Assembly (NCBI GenBank): GCA_039000515.1
Contig: JBCFYV010000100.1
Span: 52,389,433-52,453,432 of the forward strand
Source: Timema cristinae
Lineage: Eukaryota; Arthropoda; Insecta; Phasmatodea; Timematidae
DNA: 64,000 nt
Direction: 5' to 3'
Below are positions 10,390 through 21,100 of the stretch, one piece after another. Numbering within the stretch: position 1 is the first letter of the stretch; each line of letters begins with the position of its first letter. The notes beneath the pieces are model-generated. The model searched no databases. It saw only the letters and a list, made by a program, of their open reading frames with translations, and had not been told where the DNA came from. The translations under genes and the position numbers were made by a program.

Positions 10390-10604
10390 CAGTAGCCCCG
10401 TGGCTTCTTTGGTGCTGACTGACAGCTCACAACTGACTTCTGACAGTCAACATTTAGGTATATACCTACATTTTGACATCTGCTAAACACATGTTTTTGC
10501 AGATCATATGGTTCGGCGTAGGGATACGTAATTTGGTCTGGTAACTTTTTAAAGCTGTTAGCTGTGAGCTGTCAGTCAGAACCAAATAATCCCAGGAACT
10601 ACTG
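10390..10604. mobile_element. Tc1/mariner-like MITE with TA TSD
   Basis: A 215-bp element whose ends are inverted repeats of about 55 bp beginning CAGTAG and sharing TTTGGT and CTGACTGACAGCTCACA. It is flanked on each side by TA (10388-10389 and 10605-10606). A CAGT start with a TA TSD is characteristic of the Tc1/mariner superfamily. No coding sequence. Confidence 0.7.
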
Positions 10605-10606
10605 TA

Positions 10607-11245
10607 CAAAATATCTTAGTGTCTCTTCCCCCTCCACCCCTTCCCATTAGCTACATGTCAATCTGTCAGGATAGCCAATCAAATGGTGAGGATTGTCGGG
10701 TAGGAGCGTTTAAAATAGTCAAACTCGTGTTGATGGATTTATTATAGACTAAATAGTAAAATAGAACGAAAGTTAAGGCCTCAGTCTTTCTAGCAAACAG
10801 TCCTTGAATACGTGTCTATTAGTGAACTACTCCACCTCGTCCAGAACAAGAACTACATAAGTCCTACCTCGATAGTCTTGCCAGTTGCCGTCGACTGTCA
10901 AAAACTTCTCAACACTCTCTAAAGACTCCGAAAAACAAGGAGCCCTTTGTCCTCGTTTCGAACCTACTTATAGCTTTAAAAAAACTGTGATGTTTTGCTA
11001 AATATAAGTTACTGGTTTGTAACTACACACAAGCAGAGCTGACTTTCAAACATGTGTGTAAACTTATTATGGACTGTTCTGAATACTTTGGCTGATTTAG
11101 GCTTTTATTATTACGAGGGAACTATGTCTCTTATGTAACATTCATATCTCCCAATGTTACTTGACACGGAAATTAATTTTAATTAAAATATATATTTGTT
11201 TAAGTTTTTTAATGGGGGTAGGGGGTGGTGGGTACCACCATGTCT
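10607..11245. other. No gene or repeat recognised
   Basis: Mixed-composition DNA with no supported feature. A G-rich run and GGTGGTGGGTACCACC lie near 11220. Confidence 0.45.
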
Positions 11246-11357
11246 CAACCACCCATTTACGCTATTGATGGAGTAAGAATAGGGAAAGTAGAAAGAATTA
11301 AGAGAAAACGAGTCTACATTTCACCCGACCGGGATTCGATCCCCTACGTCCCCAACA
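11246..11357 (-). mobile_element. SINE family C, degraded body fragment
   Basis: Minus-strand remnant with TACGCTATTGATGGAGTAAG, CACCCGACCGGGATTCGATC and CGTCCCC, matching the tail-to-B-box part of family C. Its head may be the fragment at 11699-11731, the two being separated by the plus-strand SINE C at 11438. Confidence 0.45.
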
Positions 11358-11437
11358 TTGAAAAACCAAGACCGAAATGAGGATAACGTTTTATCCCGCG
11401 TGCTTTTGGACGAGTTTTTTTTTTGTATTTCATACAA

Positions 11438-11684
11438 CCCGCTTCGGTTGGTTGAATAACCTAAGGCGTCGATATTGCAATAGACTATACTGCCGATGAT
11501 GAGATAGGGGCTTGAATTCCGGTCAGGTGTAAAGAGGGTAGTTTTTCTAAATGGGTTTTTATTCTCCCTACACGCAAATGGGGGGTACATTTCTTCTAAA
11601 TTCAACTTTCCTTCTCTGTAACTAATAAGCGTAATTAGTACATGTGCATATAACATAAACATGGTTTAGTAAGACGTAGTACTA
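11438..11684 (+). mobile_element. SINE family C, full length, diverged
   Basis: Starts CCCGCTTCGGTTGG, with an A-box region CCTAAGGCGTC, B-box-like GGGGCTTGAATTCCGG and body CTCCCTACACGCAAATGG. The degraded tail ends GTAAGACGTAGTACTA. No clear TSD. Confidence 0.7.
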
Positions 11685-11698
11685 GGGAGGGGGGGGAA

Positions 11699-11731
11699 GC
11701 GCCTTACACCATGCGACCACCGAAACGGGTC
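11699..11731 (-). mobile_element. SINE family C, head fragment
   Basis: GCGCCTTAC and CGACCACCGAAACGGGTC match the 5' end of minus-strand family C copies. Only 33 bases remain. Confidence 0.4.
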
Positions 11732-12266
11732 AACTACAAGTTACCTCATCACGACGGGAAGCCTGGTCCCAAGTTTTACTACCTAGCTAAGTGACGGGGT
11801 AATCCGCGGAGGGATTCGGAGGCACTTAAGAGACTGTACACAAACAAAGCAACAAAACTCTGTGTGTGTGTGAAAAAAAAGGGGGGGGGGCCTTTTACAA
11901 GGTTGAGTGCGGCTGTACGTGTGGCGGAGGCAAAAGGCATCCCTCTCCCCCTCCACACACACACAAAACTCAAATGTAAGAGATGCGACGCGGCCACCAC
12001 CACCAAGTTTGTGTGTGTGTGTGTGTGTGTCTTGGCAACGGGACAGTTAAGAAACGACTAAAATAATGATAAAAAAAAACACACACACACGTTAAAGCGC
12101 CTTCTCAACCCCTTCTTGCCCCTTAACATGCCTTTTGTTCTTCCACATGTGGTGCTCTTAAAAGTTTTATTTAAAAAAAAAATAGAACGAAAGAAGATTA
12201 GCTCTTGTTCTTACGACAGTCTTGTTCTTACCGTTAAGTGTTGGGATTGTAACTTTTGTTTGTTTT
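11732..12266. repeat. Simple-sequence-rich interval
   Basis: (TG)n at 11861-11872 and 12010-12030, (CA)n at 11956-11967 and 12077-12089, plus A and G homopolymers. Open frames here are by-products of these runs. No gene recognised. Confidence 0.6.
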
Positions 12267-12558
12267 CATGGTGTCTACTCAACTTGACCAATGAAATTCC
12301 CGGCTTTTTCCCTGATTTTCCCTGATCATTTTATAAAATTCCCGACTAAAAAAAATTATGTCGCACCCTTCTAACCCCTCTCGCCCCCCTTTCCAGGTTA
12401 TGATTTTTGTATGATCAATAATAAGTTTTAAACTTTGAAATAAAGATGCTGTTTTTTATTTCTATTAACATAGTCTACTAGGAATTAGAAAATTAAAACA
12501 TATATTACACAACTAAAAAAAAACATTTTGGATCACAATGAATTTTACTTGGAATATA

Positions 12559-12772
12559 ATTTATCTGATTACCAAACCCTTCCTTCACCTCTGACAAGAC
12601 ATCTTGTGAATGTGGGGAATGCCAGGTCTCCACCGTGGTTCGGATTCCACGTTAAACTGTAGGTCCTTCATTTCATCTCACAATCACCCTACCATTACAC
12701 ATTAGCGTAAGTGCGTATAACCCGAACGGGTAGTAAGACGCGGTGCTAATAATAATAATAATAATAATAATA

Positions 12773-12809
<37 letters not shown>
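12559..12809 (+). mobile_element. SINE family A, 5'-truncated, with long (AAT)n
   Basis: Begins at ATTTATCTGATTACC, so the whole tRNA head is missing. It ends in the shared tail and about 60 bases of (AAT)n with one AT slip. The perfect 12-bp TSD is ACTTGGAATATA (12547-12558 and 12810-12821). It lies between the hAT left end and the transposase stop. Confidence 0.95.
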
Positions 12810-12813
<4 letters not shown>

Positions 12814-13145
12814 GGAATATAGCAAATAAAACCCATACTCATTCCTAAATAAGTAGGCTAATATTAATAGTATATCAAACAAATATTTAGAAAAATATAA
12901 CATACTATATTTACGAAATTAATGATAACTTATTAATTGCTTCCAAAATATAATTATTATGTTTATGAATGGTAACAGATTATGAACACAAGTTTGATAC
13001 ATTACAATACATACGATACAATGCACCACAGAAATAAATTACATCTAAAACATCCTATGTACTGTAAATAAATAAATACGAGCCTATACAATTATATCAG
13101 GATGAGATAGATGTTCAATAAAATTAATAAATATTTAATTTTTCT

Positions 13146-15457
13146 TCAGTGTTTTTTTTTTTCATCGATTGCTGCTACGGCCTTTTGTGACTCTAAGAGC
13201 AACCTCTGCTTTTTTGCTTCAAGTTCTTTTGCCAGGAAGCTTGCCTTTCTCTTCTCCGCCTTAGCCTTGTCTTCTGCGGTTTGTTTTAATCGCTGGTTCT
13301 CTAGGGCTTGTTTCCATCGCATATTTGCACTGCGCATAGAGAGGAGCAAGTCTCTAGGGACAACAAAATTATCAATACCTCCATCATCCATCACCGCATC
13401 GTAAACAATGCGCTGAGCCACAATAGAATCTTCTTTCAGGTGCTCTACAATCACCTCTCCATTTATAGAGAAACCTCTCTCAAGAGTGGCATTTCCATGC
13501 GAGAGGGGAAGAAGCATACGTACAACTTTCATTAAGTTCTTGGTTCGTTGGTTGCTAAGCAGAGACATCCAAAGATCATCTAGTCTGGTTTCTCTCAAGT
13601 ATGCTTTTAGTGTGAGTTTCACTTTTTCCTGGCTGACAAGCTCCTTGTACTCCCTATCAGCATTTTGGGCCACAGACGCGGGAATCAAGTTTGATGTTAC
13701 TAGGATGTCCATAGCTGAGGTCATCTGCTGCACTGCTTCATCCTGGTTAAATCCAATCTTGTAAGGGTTCAAGAAGGTTAATGCCTCTATCAGGGGAAAC
13801 TTCAAGGGTGACCTTTCAAGTAGCTTGTCCACTACATTCTTCAGGCCGTTTCTACAATCCTGCCGGAAGAGAAGAACATCAAGGTCTTTGACGCCATGAC
13901 ATTTTCTTAAAGCTGAGCGTGTCGCATAGCCAATATCAATGTCTCGAGCTCCTTTCAGATTTTCTTCCTTCTTCAAATAAATTTTTTGAAGGAGTGTACT
14001 GCCAAGGACATCATCTTTCACAACTCTCCCCATACATGTTTTTAGGATATTCAGCAGATTGCCATGGAGGAAAGGAGACATTGGAGAGTCTGACTGAAAT
14101 TCCTTCAGGAATGGCTCCAAGTCTTCTGCCAAAGACAGGAAGAAAGCTAGTTTTGGTCGGAGGAGCTTGTCTTTAAGGGAACCAGATATTACTTTGAAAC
14201 TGGCAGAGGATGCAGTTGCTTTCATGGTCGTGTGTGTAGAAATGTAAACAACAAACTTTTTCAAATTGTCGAGTGTTTCCAGGGCCCTTTTGGCTACATC
14301 AACATTTTCCAGCCACCTTACATTACATAACTTCATTGGGAATGTTGAAGAACCTGTCACAGTAATATAGGTCCCTCGACGACTGAGACTGTCCTTGAAT
14401 AAGTAGTAACATGCTCTGAAAAAAAGCCAACAAGGTCCAAGAGGTTTTTTTAATGCCAGTTTTGAAGGCAACATTAACTACATGCAGACCACAACTGCCA
14501 ATGTCAAACATTTGTGGACCGTAAGGATCTTCTGCTAACTCCATTTTTAGCATATGGAGCAGTTTTATGTTTACGTTTGGACCGTCCATCGATAATTGGA
14601 TGATTTTGTGAACATCAAGGCCGCTGAGTCCCTCCTTTAGTGCACTGAGGAGGTCAACCGCCGTTGATTTGTTCAAAAACATAGATGTGTAGAAACGAGA
14701 ACAGACCTGGTTTTTGGACTCATCTCAGTAACGAACAACAATGTCCATCTGTTGTTGTTGTTGTGCAAACTTATTCAGGGTTTCATCAAAGCCAACTACA
14801 AAAAACTCACACTTCTTAACTGCTGAAACCAGTTTGTTTTTAAAATAAGGAGTAAGTCCATACACAATGCTGTAAGATATCTTATCCTTGCATAGTCTCA
14901 TATCGGTGGCTGTTGAACTATCACGAAACATTCGTTTGAAGAGTCGGACACTGCTTTCAGCATTTCTCAGAGAATTGTGATATACCGTAGTTTGAATACA
15001 CCAAAGAGTTTCACATTCAGTTACATTAGCACTTGTCTTGTTCGGAGGTCTCAACAGTAGGCCTAGTGGAATTTGTGCTCTGAAGGGACGACATTTGAGC
15101 TTTAGAAGGGATTGGAATGTCTGCTGGAACTAAAGCCGAAGAACAAGATGGGTTCAGTAAGTCTGCTGATGCTGAAATCAAAGAATGTGATGAACCAGCA
15201 GATAAACTACTAGCACATGTGCTGGTGGTTGGTGGACGAGAGAAATAAGTGCTCAGAGGCACATATTTTTTTACATTAGCTTCATTTGTCTTATGCCTTT
15301 GTGATTTGGAATGGCTTGTTGCTGCAGACCTACCCATAGACTCGTATAAAATATTATATTTATTGCACAAAGTGCAAATTGCATAGCCTTTCTTCGGTCC
15401 ATCCTGTAACCATGGAAAATCCTCCTTCCAACTTTCTTGAAATTGTATTTTTGACAT
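13146..15457 (-). pseudogene. hAT-superfamily transposase, broken by two frameshifts and a stop
   Basis: The likely start is the Met at 15457 (MSKIQFQ). An upstream in-frame Met at 15496 has no support. Residues 28-55 form a BED/TTF-like zinc finger (CTLC, then H49 and H55). A Ser/Thr-rich linker follows. The first frame then ends at 15026. The next frame is open from about 15054 and is cut by TGA at 14725-14727, directly after VVRY. Landmarks of the hAT core follow: VVGFDE (first catalytic Asp), SMDGPN (probable second Asp) and DIGSCGLHVVN. A run of seven T (14419-14425) marks the second frameshift, after which 13146-14425 is fully open. That last part holds the CNVRWLEN motif and the hAT dimerisation signature LLPLSHGNATLERGFS (13456-13515), then a Lys/Glu-rich coiled-coil-like C-terminus. 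In the family, transposase binds the element ends and cuts DNA in the nucleus. With three lesions this copy is not expected to work. A spliced intron at the first break cannot be excluded. Confidence 0.85.
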
Positions 15458-17101
15458 GATGGTTCTCCAAATTTTTATCTGAAAAAAAATATGCATAAGC
15501 TAAATATGCCTAGTAAAATCTGTAACAATATTTAATTATGTGTAATTAACCGTTTGTGCTACATAGTAAACCACCATTACACCTTTTTTTAAAATAGCTG
15601 TAAAAAAAATCCGAGATTATTTTATACTCTTGAAATAGTTGAGATACAATTGTTAATTTTGATTTTTCCTGTTTTTCCAAGGAAATAGGCTTTTTAGTGA
15701 AAATATTCTTCTTTTTGTTTAAATAAATTTAGTTTGTCTAAAAGCTACCTACTAGATTTTATATTTTTCTGTTGGGCTTTATAGCGCTCTTGTTTTGAAT
15801 AAAGTATATTAATTTGGTGCAATAATGAAACTTTGTTTTTTTCCAATCGTAAAATAGTTTTTAGAAGACTATTCTAATAAAAGAGAGTAGGGGGCAAGGA
15901 AAGATTCTAAGTTTAAATTAAAAACTCACCTTTTAATTTATGATAATGGATGAATTTTAGAGTTTGTATTTTGAAAATGTTTTAGCGTCAAAATTTTGTT
16001 TGCGCCTTCAAACATTAACGAAAATATAATATTTTATTTATTTTTACGAAAAGGTATGTTTTTTAAGTAAATAATATTATACTTTTAGGTTAAAACAAAA
16101 CTCTTACCTTCAGTTCGTGTGTATTTTCAAAACTATTTAATTTTCAATCTTCTGTCTCGTAAATAAACTACGATAACGTATTAACCGTGCACGATAACAG
16201 TAAAACAAGATATTCAGGTTGTTTTAAACAATATATATACTAAAGTAAGAATAATATATAACAAATATATTTACACTATAAACAGATTTATGAAAATGAA
16301 GTAGCAGACTAATATTTTGCAACCACGTGTTAAAGCTGACAAAAAGAAACAAAGGCAATCCGATGTTGACTGAAGACGATTGACTACCTTCCCACCCCCC
16401 GCCTAGATCCAAATAATGGACTCATCCAACTATAGCTATCTCAGTCTGACTTTGTAGCTAGAAACGTCACTTACTTAATGCAATAATAGTTTGTAAAGTT
16501 TCGATAAGGACAAATTGCACTATTTATTTATTTTTTCCTCACTGTGACGGTTGTCAGGCATTTGAACATTTAACCACCGGCATGACATGTGTTCTTTAAA
16601 ATAAATAACACCGGATTTGGTCGGGACAACGAGTTAGATCGTCTGTAGCCCGCTATTTCTCCCTTCCCCGCTTTCTTCTACACATACGCGCCTGACATAA
16701 CTGCAAGATGACCATCACGATAGATAACTGGCGCGGAATATTTAAAATAAGTTCGCGCTCTCGGATATTTTTAATCTGATAGGGTTAAGTTTTGATCTGC
16801 TTGGATTTTAAGATTATTATGTTTCATATTTTGAGTAAAACAACATTTTCCCGGATTTCTTTCGTAATTTTCTAAATTCCCGGCTGATTCCCGTTTTTTC
16901 CCGACCATTTCAAATTCCCGGCTAATTCCCGTTTTCCCGGATTTTCCCGGATGGTAGACACCCTGGTTTTGTTTTTGGCAGCTACTAAATGTGTGTGTTT
17001 GAGGCAAAAAAAAACAACAACTGGAATTATAAAAATCTATTTAAGATTATACTGCACAAATTTTTTCACTTCTGTGCTTTGGTTATCAAGACACATACAC
17101 A

Positions 17102-17347
17102 CTTTGATGACCGCATAGTTTAAGGCACTACAATCACAGTAAGCTAGACTGCCGATGACGGGGAGATCGATGTTTGAATCTAGGTCGGATGTCATGAGTT
17201 TTTTTTTTTTCAAAATGTCTATCCTTTCTCCAGCCACGCAATTGCTGGTACACTTCCTATAAATATAACCTTCCTAATTCATAAAACAATTAGCGTAATT
17301 AAAACGTAATCGTGTAACCCACATGTGTACTATAAGACGTGGTGCTA
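17102..17347 (+). mobile_element. SINE family C, diverged
   Basis: The head region contains GATGACCGCATAGTTTAAGG, then GACGGGGAGATCGATGTTTG at the B box, the body CACTTCCTATAAATATAACC and a tail reduced to AAGACGTGGTGCTAA. A T11 run interrupts the body. Confidence 0.7.
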
Positions 17348-17460
17348 AAACAATATTTATAATTGTACAGGAAGATTAAAGCGGCGGTGAGAAAGTAAAA
17401 AAGGGACAGTAATTTAATTTATATTGGTTTTAAAGTGTCTTCGATTAGAATAATTTTTTT

Positions 17461-17668
17461 TAGTACCGCGTCTTACTACCTGTTTTAGTTATACGTCTAT
17501 ATACTATTTACACTAATGGTTTATTGATTAGTAAAGTTTAATAAAGAGAATGTGAGCCCACATCTGCGTTAGAAAACCATTTAGTACAAATCACCTTCAA
17601 TGCATCCGACCTGGATCGAACCCCGATCTTCTCGTCTTTTCGACAGTTAGTCTACCGTCTCTATGCGC
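17461..17668 (-). mobile_element. SINE family C, diverged
   Basis: Minus-strand copy with TAGTACCGCGTCTTACTACC at its tail and CCGACCTGGATCGAACCCCG at the B box. The head fades out after TCTACCGTCTC. It lies tail to tail with the copy at 17102-17347. Confidence 0.65.
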
Positions 17669-17953
17669 AACAAGGTTCGCTACTCGCTATGTACAACAAA
17701 TATTTGTACATAAAAACCAACTTTTTTTGCAAACTTTCGTGAGTCATATCGAACAGTAAAATAAACGTGGACGAATAACGCACATGTGGACCCGGCTTAA
17801 GAGGTGTCAGCGCGTAAAAAGATAAAAAACAAATGGTATAATTTATTTATGTTGTATTTTCTTTCTAAACTGTGAACTTTAATTTTGTTTTTGTACTCAT
17901 TTTATAACTTTCACAGGGGGGGTCAACTGACCCTTTAACCCCCCTGAATCCAC

Positions 17954-18178
17954 GCCTACTTCACTCCCGTGTTAGACTGGCCTGCTGATGACGGCGAGAT
18001 CTGGGTTCAAATCTCAGTTGGGACTACAAAGGGTGGTTTTTTACTAGATGGTCTCCCACTCTCCTTCCACTCAAATGAGAGTAAATTACCTCTTAAATTC
18101 TTCCATCCTCATCCTTAACCCATTAAAGTAATTAACATGTGTACGTATAACCTGAATATTTAATAAAACGTGCTGATA
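17954..18178 (+). mobile_element. SINE family C, diverged
   Basis: GGCCTGCTGATGACGGCGAG, then the B box GGGTTCAAATCTCAG, body CCACTCTCCTTCCACTCAAA and weak tail GTATAACCTGAATATTTAAT. The first 15 or so bases of the head are missing or mutated. Confidence 0.65.
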
Positions 18179-18394
18179 AAATATATATATATATCCCTGT
18201 TCCAGTTGATGCAGTGAAAATATGTTTACCGAGAGTTGGTTAGTGAGACGCGGTGAAAAAAATCTCCCCGCTTTGGTTGTCGAATGAAAACGTTTTCCAA
18301 AATGTTATCTGCGTAGTCCTTAAGCTTCGCCATATTTATAACAGGCTCCGTGAAACAATTTTATAATATTTTTTTTATTCTATAAAGTAGGGGG

Positions 18395-18812
18395 TTTGCG
18401 AAGTTTCAAAACTTCGACTTGGCTTCGAAATAAAAATCATCTTAGACTTAGAAAAAAAAATCCGGTTTCGACAATTATGAAGCTTCACAAATAAAAATAT
18501 TGAGAGATCTACTCAATTTATTTTTAATTAATAACATTCTGAGCTGTTATGTACGTTACAAATTAATATTCATATGAAAAGGCCTGTAGTAATGGACTAT
18601 TATCAGATTAAAACACAATATTACAAGAAAATTGTGCAATACATCTATTCCAAATAGTTTTGGTATATAAAGTTATTGATAAATAACTACAATGTAACAT
18701 TTTTTCATTCATTAAACAACTGACAAAAAAATTTGAACGTAGATTCGTCTTCAAGAATATTTCATATATTCAATTTGAGTTCGTTTTTAGTTGAAAAGGT
18801 TGACTTCACACA
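18395..18812 (-). repeat. Dispersed repeat R1, copy 2
   Basis: The reverse complement aligns with 513-887. The outer end (18395-18420) contains GGGGTTTGCGAAGTTTCAAA, a single diverged version of the 38-bp unit that is arrayed at 888-1237. Confidence 0.65.
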
Positions 18813-18942
18813 TCACTACTATAAAGTAGCATTAGTTTATTAAGATTGAAGATATGTTCAAATCTGAGTAAAGGAAAAAATTTGCCAAAGGTGAAGCCAG
18901 AACATGTGATATTTTCTCTCTTTTTAAAATAAAGTATTCATA

Positions 18943-19226
18943 GGTGACCTGGCGGTCTAGGGGTAAGGTCAGACTTCTGTGCTAGGGGTCCGGGGTTAAA
19001 TCCTCGGTCCCGGCACAAATTTATCTGATTACCGAACCCTTCCTTCACCTCTGACAAGACGTGTATTAATCACAACTTGTGAATGTGGGGAATGCCTGGC
19101 CTCCACCGTGGTTCGGATCCCACGTTAAACTGTAGTTCCTTCATTTCATCTCACAATCACCCTACCATTACACATTAGCGTAAGTGCGTATAAACCGAAC
19201 GGGTAGTAAGACTTGGTGCTAATATT
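18943..19226 (+). mobile_element. SINE family A, full length, long subfamily
   Basis: Head GGTGACCTGGCGGTCTAGGG with B box GGGTTAAATCCTCGG (one change). It carries the 15-base insert GTGTATTAATCACAA after GACAAGAC, shared only with the copies at 39566 and 57699. Tail GAACGGGTAGTAAGACTTGG. The TSD is unclear. Confidence 0.9.
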
Positions 19227-19244
19227 AATTTTACTATTTATATA

Positions 19245-19318
19245 TTTAATTTAATGGAGGTATTTAAGGTGCATTTTCTGAAGCAACTAACTGTATCAGC
19301 ACACGACTTATAAAATGA
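19245..19318 (-). mobile_element. SINE family D, 3' fragment
   Basis: GGAGGTATTTAAGGTGCATT and CTAACTGTATCAGCACACGA match the 3' end of the copy at 4943-5256, including the preceding TTTAATTTA. The rest of the SINE is absent, as in a 5'-truncated insertion. Confidence 0.5.
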
Positions 19319-19594
19319 CTTAAATCTACAACATAACACAACATCCAGCCCCCTTGCCGTTAACTCATCACTGTGAAAGCCACATTCCACCAATGATACA
19401 CTTCTCAGTCATGCTGGGACCCTTAGCTCAGTATACATACACGCTACTGATTGAAATAAGGTGCCGGACTATACTTTTCAAATTAAAATTTTTTGAAGTA
19501 AAATATAAAATTTGTTCAAATTAATATTATGTACAAGTGTTCCAGTTCTTTTTTGTACAAGGGTTCTTTAGTTCTAAAAAGTTGGCGAGCCCCT

Positions 19595-20042
19595 GGTCTA
19601 TTAAGGTAATATAATACTGTCAATAACTATAAGGTCGGGGTTCAAAGTTCAGTCAGGTGTATTGAGTGTGTTTTATGCTTACCACCGCATCTTACTACCC
19701 GTTCAGGCTATATTTTTAAGTACTAATTATTCTAACGGTTATAGGTAGGAGGAAGGTTAATTTAAGAGGAAATTGTACCCACATTTGCGTGGAGGGAGAG
19801 TGTAAAAAACATTTTGGGGGGAAAACCCTCAGTACACACGACCAAGATTCGAACCTTGATCTCCCCGTCATCGGCGGTCTAATCTATTGCAAGAGCGAAG
19901 CCTTGGACCATTCGACCACCAAAACGGGTCACTGAGTGTGATTATTAATAAATGGCTTTCCATTATTCCTTCACGCAAATGCGGGTACATTTCCTACAAA
20001 TTAAATCTTCCTCATACTTAACACATTAACGTAGTTAGTTTA
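19595..20042 (+). mobile_element. SINE family C, old copy split by another C
   Basis: The head and B box (AAGGTCGGGGTTCAAAGTTC) are at 19595-19670 and the body (TCCTTCACGCAAATGCGGGT) at 19941-20042. The two halves are separated by a minus-strand SINE C. The shared tail is lost. Confidence 0.7.
19671..19930 (-). mobile_element. SINE family C nested in SINE C
   Basis: Full-length minus-strand copy with tail ACCGCATCTTACTACCCGTT, B box GATTCGAACCTTGATCTCCC and head CCACCAAAACGGG. The TSD is ATTGAGTGTG (19661-19670) and ACTGAGTGTG (19931-19940), copied from the host SINE. Confidence 0.88.
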
Positions 20043-20572
20043 AAAAGAGCTGTAAGATGATCTTTCAGCAATATATATATATGTATTTACGTCAATAGAG
20101 ATTTTAATCTTCTACTAAATGGAGGCTTGATTTATTTTTCACCTCAACGACCGATAAAACTCAAAAGTGAGCAGTTTTTTTGAGAGTCGCGCAGAAACCT
20201 CGCGAAATCTGTTGGTTTAGTGACCTCTCGTTAAGAATTCTCATTGAGAGCCGTAGGGGGATTGCAGCTAACTTATTTAATGCCTCTTGTGTTTTGGTAT
20301 TCACTTTGAACAAACGCCAGAGTGCACCCTAAAAATGGGGTACACGGGTCTGCCACGCTCCTGGAAAACAAGGGGGAAAACTCGGAGGAATTGGTAGGAA
20401 AACTAATACACTGGAATATTTGTGAATCTGAGGCGCACTCCAATCCAAACTTCTTTGACGTCAAACCCCAACTGAGCCATATCGGCCGCTGTCTGTTGGC
20501 TAGAATAGTGCTAACTTCTATGGATATAGTGTGTAATATAGTCTGCACAAAGAGCCCTCCTTCCGGCCGATA
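20043..20572. other. No gene; possible hAT-like end near 20342
   Basis: GGGTCTGCCACGCTCCTGGA and AACTCGGAGGAATTGGTAGG around 20345-20395 resemble the subterminal motifs of CAGGG-type hAT elements, but no matching second end was found. 20455-20480 contains TTTGACGTCAAA. Overlapping open frames of about 100 codons on both strands share no known motif. Confidence 0.3.
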
Positions 20573-20760
20573 TTCTGAGTTTTCTAGACCGGAGCCACTA
20601 CTTTTTTTTCCCCCAGTAGCTCTTCTTTTGTCCTCCAGGGGCTGAGTTTGACCTTATTACAGACCCACTGTTTCACAGAAAAACTGTAAGTGCCTGGGAT
20701 ATAACCCGAGACCTCTGGATCTGTAGCCAGGCACTCTGACCATTAGACCACAGAGGTGGA
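20573..20760 (-). mobile_element. SINE family E, copy 2
   Basis: Aligned with 10187-10376. Shared: GAGTTTTCTAGACCGGAGCC, GAGTTTGACC, TTTCACAGAAAA, GACCTCTGGATCTGTAG and TTAGACCACAGAGG. The B box is mutated (GGGTTATATCCC on minus). Confidence 0.7.
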
Positions 20761-20896
20761 CTGGGCCCATTCTACTGCAAGCTTTAAATAGTAAGTCTGC
20801 GCACGCATAGAAGAAAAAAGATGACTGGAAATAAAACTTTTATTTTTTATACCACGTTCTCACTAAACTTTCAGGTTTACACAATGTCAACTGATT

Positions 20897-21100
20897 CAGG
20901 CTAATGTGTTAGGGATGAATAGGGTTTAATTTGAGAGAGGAAACTTACCCGCATTTGCGTGTAGAGAAAGAGAGTATACAACAATTCAAGAAAAATCACC
21001 TTCAATACACCTGAAGGGGATTAAACCCAGATCTCCCCGTCATTGGCAGTCCATGCCAGCACGAGAGTGACGCCTTAGACCACTCGACCATTGAAGTGAG
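20897..21100 (-). mobile_element. SINE family C, tail missing
   Basis: GGCTAATGTGTTAGGGATGA, CCCGCATTTGCGTGTAGAGA and ATCTCCCCGTCATTGGCAGT match family C on the minus strand. The head ends at CATTGAAGTGAG. The shared tail is not recognisable. Confidence 0.7.

Larger units (their letters stand above)
12267..16965 (-). mobile_element. hAT-superfamily transposon, degenerate
   Basis: The left end reads CATGGTGTCTAC and the right end reverse-complements to CAGGGTGTCTAC, giving about 12-bp imperfect inverted ends of hAT type. Both subterminal regions carry repeated TTCCCGG and TTCCCTG motifs, all on the plus strand, so they are direct and not inverted. The transposase gene runs right to left at 13146-15457. 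The region 15498-16850 would be its 5' non-coding part and is AT-rich with no other feature. Flanks are T-rich (TTTGTTTT and GTTTTGTT), so an 8-bp TSD is possible but ambiguous. A SINE A sits inside at 12559-12809, so the element predates that insertion. Some of the 4.7 kb may be later insertions. Confidence 0.65.

Noticed and set aside
11779..12061. Opposing open frames of 65-75 codons
   Set aside because: They run through (GT)n/(CA)n tracts and homopolymers. No protein motif.
12673..12903. 76-codon minus frame with a Tyr/Ile run
   Set aside because: It is a translation of the (AAT)n tail of a SINE A.
13111..14176. Plus-strand open frames of 75-97 codons
   Set aside because: They lie opposite the long hAT transposase frame and are its antisense shadows.
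20273..20645. Overlapping 91- and 107-codon frames
   Set aside because: They overlap on opposite strands, run into SINE E and match no family I know.
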